From positions 1 to 8,997 of the forward strand of contig DEIK01000037.1 of the NCBI GenBank assembly GCA_002352425.1: DNA of 8,997 bases, read 5' to 3'. How positions within the stretch are numbered: the stretch's first letter is position 1; every line of letters starts with the position of its first letter. The position numbers and the translations under genes are program-made. The stretch is from Rhodobacteraceae bacterium UBA2776. GTDB lineage: Bacteria > Pseudomonadota > Alphaproteobacteria > Rhodobacterales > Rhodobacteraceae. Shown in pieces: positions 5,701-8,997 of this stretch. Below the pieces are notes generated by a model. The model saw nothing but the letters and a program-made list of their open reading frames with translations, was not told the DNA's origin and did no database searches.

Positions 5701-6582
5701 ATGGATTATGAGATCGCCCTGAAACGACTGCAAGCCCTGCCGATTTGGCAAGGTGAGATCACTGCCACGCCACTGGGCGGGGGGCGCACCAATCTGAACT
5801 TTACCGTGACGGACGATAGCGGCAGCTATGTTGCGCGTTTTGGCGAGGATCTGCCCGAACACCAACTGCTGCGGTTCAACGAATTGGCTGCCAGCCGCGC
5901 CGCGCATGCGGCCGGCCTGTCGCCTGCCGTGCGTCATGTGGAAACCGGGTTGTGTGTGGTGGATTACATCGCCAGCAAAACACTGGACGAGCCCGACATT
6001 GGCGCCGAAGGCATGCTTGAGCGGATCATCCCGTTGGTACAAAAATGCCATAAGGAAATGCCCAAGCATTTTCGCGGCCCTGCGTTGATTTTCTGGGTGT
6101 TCCATGTGATCCGCGATTACGCTGCCACGATGGCCGATAGGGGCAGTACATATAGCTCCAAACTGCCTGAGTTCTTGCAAATTTGCGAGGCTTTGGAAGC
6201 CGCTTCTGGCCCGTTTGACATTGTGTTTGGCCACAACGATCTGATGGCGGCGAATTTTCTGGATGATGGAAAACGTCTGTGGTTGATCGACTGGGATTAT
6301 GCCGGTTTCAACACGCCATTGTTTGATCTGGGGGGGCTTGCCTCCAACAACTCGCTGACCGACACCCAAGAGAGCCATATGTTGGAGCTGTACTTTGATG
6401 GCCCGATATCGGCAGACCTGAAACAGCGCTATGCCGCGATGAAATGCGCCTCGCTCCTTCGGGAATGCATGTGGAGCATGGTGTCCGAACTGACCTCGAC
6501 TCTCGACATTGATTACGCTGCCTACACGGCTGAAAACCTTGACCGTTTTCAACGCGCCTATGACACTTACAAGCAAAGCTGA
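5701..6582 (+). CDS. Choline/ethanolamine kinase-like phosphotransferase (APH superfamily)
   Basis: A 293-residue cytoplasmic kinase of the protein-kinase-like APH/choline-kinase fold, predicted to transfer the ATP gamma-phosphate to a small hydroxylated molecule. The N-lobe has a glycine-rich loop, LGGGRTNLNF (about 24-33), followed by a beta strand with VARF. The catalytic Brenner-type motif is GHNDLMAANF (177-186), with Asp180 as likely catalytic base and Asn185 as a metal ligand. Asp197 in LIDWDYAG (195-202) is the second metal-binding Asp. The IDWDYA form with the following FDLGGLAS (about 207-214) resembles LicA-like choline and ethanolamine kinases more than aminoglycoside-resistance enzymes. 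No membrane segment or signal is seen. It sits between the permease and the dehydrogenase, with a stop-start junction upstream and seven bases downstream. Choline, ethanolamine or an N-methylated amino alcohol is the likely substrate, inferred from family and context; resistance to aminoglycosides is unlikely. Confidence 0.85.
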   Translation: MDYEIALKRLQALPIWQGEITATPLGGGRTNLNFTVTDDSGSYVARFGEDLPEHQLLRFNELAASRAAHAAGLSPAVRHVETGLCVVDYIASKTLDEPDIGAEGMLERIIPLVQKCHKEMPKHFRGPALIFWVFHVIRDYAATMADRGSTYSSKLPEFLQICEALEAASGPFDIVFGHNDLMAANFLDDGKRLWLIDWDYAGFNTPLFDLGGLASNNSLTDTQESHMLELYFDGPISADLKQRYAAMKCASLLRECMWSMVSELTSTLDIDYAAYTAENLDRFQRAYDTYKQS

Positions 6583-6589
6583 GAACCCT

Positions 6590-8997
6590 ATGAAAACCCT
6601 TCCCACATCCTCGCGTGTTGTCATTATAGGCGGCGGTATCATTGGCTGCTCGACGGCGTATCATTTGGCGAAATTGGGTGTGGAATGCGTGTTGCTAGAG
6701 CGCCAGAAATTGACATCTGGCACCACGTTTCATGCGGCTGGTTTGGTCGGGCAATTGCGCTCTAATGCCAATATCACCCAGTTGCTGGGGTATTCCGTCG
6801 ATCTTTACAACAGCATCGAGGCCGAAACAGGGCTTGGCACCGGATGGAAGATGAACGGCGGCTTGCGGCTGGCCTGTAATCAGGAACGCTGGACCGAAGT
6901 GAAGCGCCAAGCCACCACCGCGCATTCCTTTGGCTTGCAGATGGACCTGCTGACCCCGCGCGAGGCCCAAGATCTGTGGCCGTTGATGAACATTGATGAT
7001 CTGGTCGGGGCGGCGTTTATGCCCACGGACGGTCAGGCGAACCCGTCTGATATCACTCAAGCCTTGGCCAAAGGTGCGCGGATGGCGGGCGCGCAAATCT
7101 TTGAGAATTGCAAGGTTTTGGATGTCGAAATAGAGGCGGGTGTGATCAAGGCTGTGATCACCGAGCAAGGTCGGATCGAGTGCGGCCAAGTGGTGCTGTG
7201 CGCGGGCCAATGGAGCCGCAATTTCGCCGCACGTTTTGGCGTGAACGTGCCGCTGGTCAGCATGGAGCACCAGTATATGGTGACTGAACCAATTGCTGAC
7301 ATGCCCAAAGATCTGCCCACTCTGCGCGACCCTGATCGGTTGACCTATTACAAGGAAGAAGTCGGCGGATTGGTGATGGGGGGCTATGAGCCCAACCCGA
7401 TCCCATGGGCGGTCAATGGGGTGCCTAAGGGGTTTCATTACACACTGCTCGACAGTAACTTTAATCACTTTGAACCCCTGATGGAGTTGGCGCTGGGTCG
7501 CGTACCTGCGCTTGAAACCGCCGGCATCAAAACCCTGACCAATGGCCCCGAAAGCTTCACGCCGGATGGCAATTTCATCATCGGCGAAGCGCCTGAATTG
7601 GCCAATTTCTTTGTCGGGGCGGGGTTCAACGCCTTTGGCATTGCTGCGGGCGGCGGGGCTGGTATGGCGCTGGCCGAATGGGTCGCCAAGGGCGAGCCAC
7701 CGTTTGATCTTTGGTCCGCTGACATCCGCCGCTTTGGCCGCCCGCATTTCGACACCGACTGGGTGCGCACCCGCACGGTTGAGGCCTATGGCAAGCACTA
7801 CACAATGGCCTGGCCGTTCGAGGAACATTCATCCGGCCGCCCGTGTCGCAAATCGCCGCTCTATGAGGTGCTCAAAGGGCAGGGTGCCTGTTTCGGTGAA
7901 AAACTGGGCTGGGAGCGACCAAACTGGTTTGCGGATGCGGCGTTGGGCGAGACCCCGCAAGATGTCTACAGCTTTGAGCGCCAGAACTGGTTCAATGCCG
8001 TGGGACGCGAACACAAGGCCGCCCGCGAGGCGGCGGTGATTTTTGATCAGACCTCTTTTGCCAAATTCGCCCTAAAGGGGCCCGATGCACTGGCCGCGCT
8101 AAACTGGATTTGTGCCAATGACGTGGACAGACCAGTCGGTGCGTTGACCTACACACAAATGTTGAACGCGCGCGGCGGGATCGAGTGCGATCTGACCATT
8201 GCGCGGGTTTCCGAGAACGAATTTTACATCGTCACCGGCACAGGGTTCGCCACTCATGATTTCGACTGGATATCGCGCAACATCCCTGATGGGATGAATT
8301 GTCAGTTGTTTGATATCACCTCCTCTAATGCGGTGCTTTCCTTGATGGGGCCAAGCGCCCGCGACATCCTTGAAAAGGTCACCCGCGCAGATGTGTCAAA
8401 CGCAAGCTTTCCTTTTGGCACCACGAAAACCATCGGTATCGCGGGCTGCCCCGTCTTGGCGCTGCGCGTCACCTATGTGGGTGAGCTGGGGTGGGAACTG
8501 CATTTGCCCGTTGAATACGCAGGTACGGTTTATGACGCCTTGATGAAGGCGGGCACAGAACACGGGTTGATCAATGCTGGCTACCGCGCCATTGAATCCC
8601 TGCGGCTTGAAAAAGGTTATCGCGCTTGGGGCGGCGACATCGGCCCCGACCATACGCCGTTTGAATCGGGGCTGGGCTGGGCTGTGAAACTGCGCAAAAA
8701 CACACCGTTTCTTGGGCGTGATGCTGCGCAGGAGCAACGTGATAACGGCGTCAAAAAATTGATGGCCTGTTTTACATGCCCACCTGAAGTGATCTTGCAG
8801 GGACGCGAAACCATCTACCGAAATGGCGAACGGGTCGGCTGGTTGACCTCTGGCGGCTTTGGGTACACCGTGGATAAATCAATCGGCTATGGCTATGTGC
8901 GCCATCCTGATGGCATCACCCGCGATGACATCATGAATGCCAGCTTTGAGCTAGAGGTCGCCACAAAACGGGTACCTTGCACGGTCCATATGGCCCC
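6590..8997 (+). CDS. FAD-dependent dimethylglycine/sarcosine dehydrogenase-family protein with fused GcvT domain, extreme C-terminus cut by window edge
   Basis: A demethylating flavoprotein, predicted to oxidise an N-methyl group and pass the one-carbon unit to tetrahydrofolate. From ATG at 6590, 802 codons stay open to the edge; relatives are about 805-830 residues, so it is nearly complete. A DAO-type FAD domain covers about residues 9-370, with the dinucleotide motif GGGIIG (14-19) and HAAGL (48-52). His48 aligns by eye with the histidine that carries covalent FAD in mitochondrial dimethylglycine dehydrogenase. A linker of the FAO_M type covers about 380-435, then a GcvT folate domain and GcvT C-terminal domain from about 436. 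In the GcvT domain, Asp534 in GGIECDLT matches the catalytic Asp of aminomethyltransferase, and YVGELGWE and LRLEKGYRAWGGDI are conserved signatures. No signal peptide is seen, so it is cytoplasmic. Only weak GAGA precedes the start, overlapping the kinase stop. Dimethylglycine, sarcosine and other N-methyl amines are all possible substrates; the sequence does not decide. Confidence 0.92.
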   Translation, partial: MKTLPTSSRVVIIGGGIIGCSTAYHLAKLGVECVLLERQKLTSGTTFHAAGLVGQLRSNANITQLLGYSVDLYNSIEAETGLGTGWKMNGGLRLACNQERWTEVKRQATTAHSFGLQMDLLTPREAQDLWPLMNIDDLVGAAFMPTDGQANPSDITQALAKGARMAGAQIFENCKVLDVEIEAGVIKAVITEQGRIECGQVVLCAGQWSRNFAARFGVNVPLVSMEHQYMVTEPIADMPKDLPTLRDPDRLTYYKEEVGGLVMGGYEPNPIPWAVNGVPKGFHYTLLDSNFNHFEPLMELALGRVPALETAGIKTLTNGPESFTPDGNFIIGEAPELANFFVGAGFNAFGIAAGGGAGMALAEWVAKGEPPFDLWSADIRRFGRPHFDTDWVRTRTVEAYGKHYTMAWPFEEHSSGRPCRKSPLYEVLKGQGACFGEKLGWERPNWFADAALGETPQDVYSFERQNWFNAVGREHKAAREAAVIFDQTSFAKFALKGPDALAALNWICANDVDRPVGALTYTQMLNARGGIECDLTIARVSENEFYIVTGTGFATHDFDWISRNIPDGMNCQLFDITSSNAVLSLMGPSARDILEKVTRADVSNASFPFGTTKTIGIAGCPVLALRVTYVGELGWELHLPVEYAGTVYDALMKAGTEHGLINAGYRAIESLRLEKGYRAWGGDIGPDHTPFESGLGWAVKLRKNTPFLGRDAAQEQRDNGVKKLMACFTCPPEVILQGRETIYRNGERVGWLTSGGFGYTVDKSIGYGYVRHPDGITRDDIMNASFELEVATKRVPCTVHMA

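Noticed and set aside
5701..6582. Aminoglycoside resistance gene
   Set aside because: The APH fold is shared, but the IDWDYA motif and the operon context point to a choline/ethanolamine-kinase-like metabolic enzyme.
5653..6642. Minus-strand open frame of 329 codons
   Set aside because: It is antisense to the kinase gene and its junctions, with no recognisable domain; the plus-strand gene has intact catalytic motifs.
6695..7828. Long minus-strand open frame of 377 codons
   Set aside because: It lies wholly inside the dehydrogenase gene, which has clear conserved domains. Its translation is rich in Arg, His, Gln and Pro with no recognisable motif, typical of antisense frames in GC-rich genes.
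7542..8039. Plus-strand frame of 165 codons in another phase
   Set aside because: It lies inside the dehydrogenase gene; the translation is Arg/Ser/Ala-rich with no motif.

Overview
The window looks like chromosomal DNA of a marine alphaproteobacterium, most likely the Roseobacter group of Rhodobacteraceae. This rests on moderate-to-high GC by eye, tightly packed genes, and a tandem-permease glycine-betaine-type ABC transporter next to a dimethylglycine/sarcosine dehydrogenase-like flavoprotein, a combination common in that group. The taxon is an inference; no rRNA or other marker gene is present.

There are two divergent transcription units around one 180-bp intergenic region (1503-1682). 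Leftward run a DeoR-family regulator (702-1502) and, immediately after its stop codon, an inositol-monophosphatase/histidinol-phosphatase-family gene (1-701, cut by the window edge before its C-terminus). Rightward runs a five-gene unit: a periplasmic ProX/OpuAC-type substrate-binding protein (1683-2633), an OpuAA/ProV-type ATPase (2707-3714), a 661-residue permease with two fused transmembrane domains (3715-5700), a choline/ethanolamine-kinase-like phosphotransferase (5701-6582), and an FAD oxidoreductase fused to a GcvT-like folate domain (6590 to the right edge, nearly complete).

Taken together, the rightward genes look like a cassette for taking up a methylated or quaternary amine and demethylating it. 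The binding protein and ABC transporter import the compound, the flavoprotein removes N-methyl groups to tetrahydrofolate, and the kinase phosphorylates an imported or derived amino alcohol. The substrate cannot be read from the sequence; choline, glycine betaine, dimethylglycine, TMAO, carnitine and N-methylated ethanolamines are all candidates. The DeoR-type regulator usually responds to phosphorylated metabolites, so the kinase product is an attractive guess for the inducer, and the adjacent phosphatase could oppose the kinase.

Regulatory DNA is concentrated in the divergent intergenic region. It holds two short inverted repeats, one centred on the best promoter candidate for the regulator, and a series of A-tracts. 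A perfect 9-bp GC-rich hairpin separates the binding-protein gene from the rest of the transporter operon. No RNA genes, mobile elements, CRISPR arrays or integration sites were seen. The only non-coding stretches of any length are the 180-bp divergent region and the 73-bp gap after the binding-protein gene.
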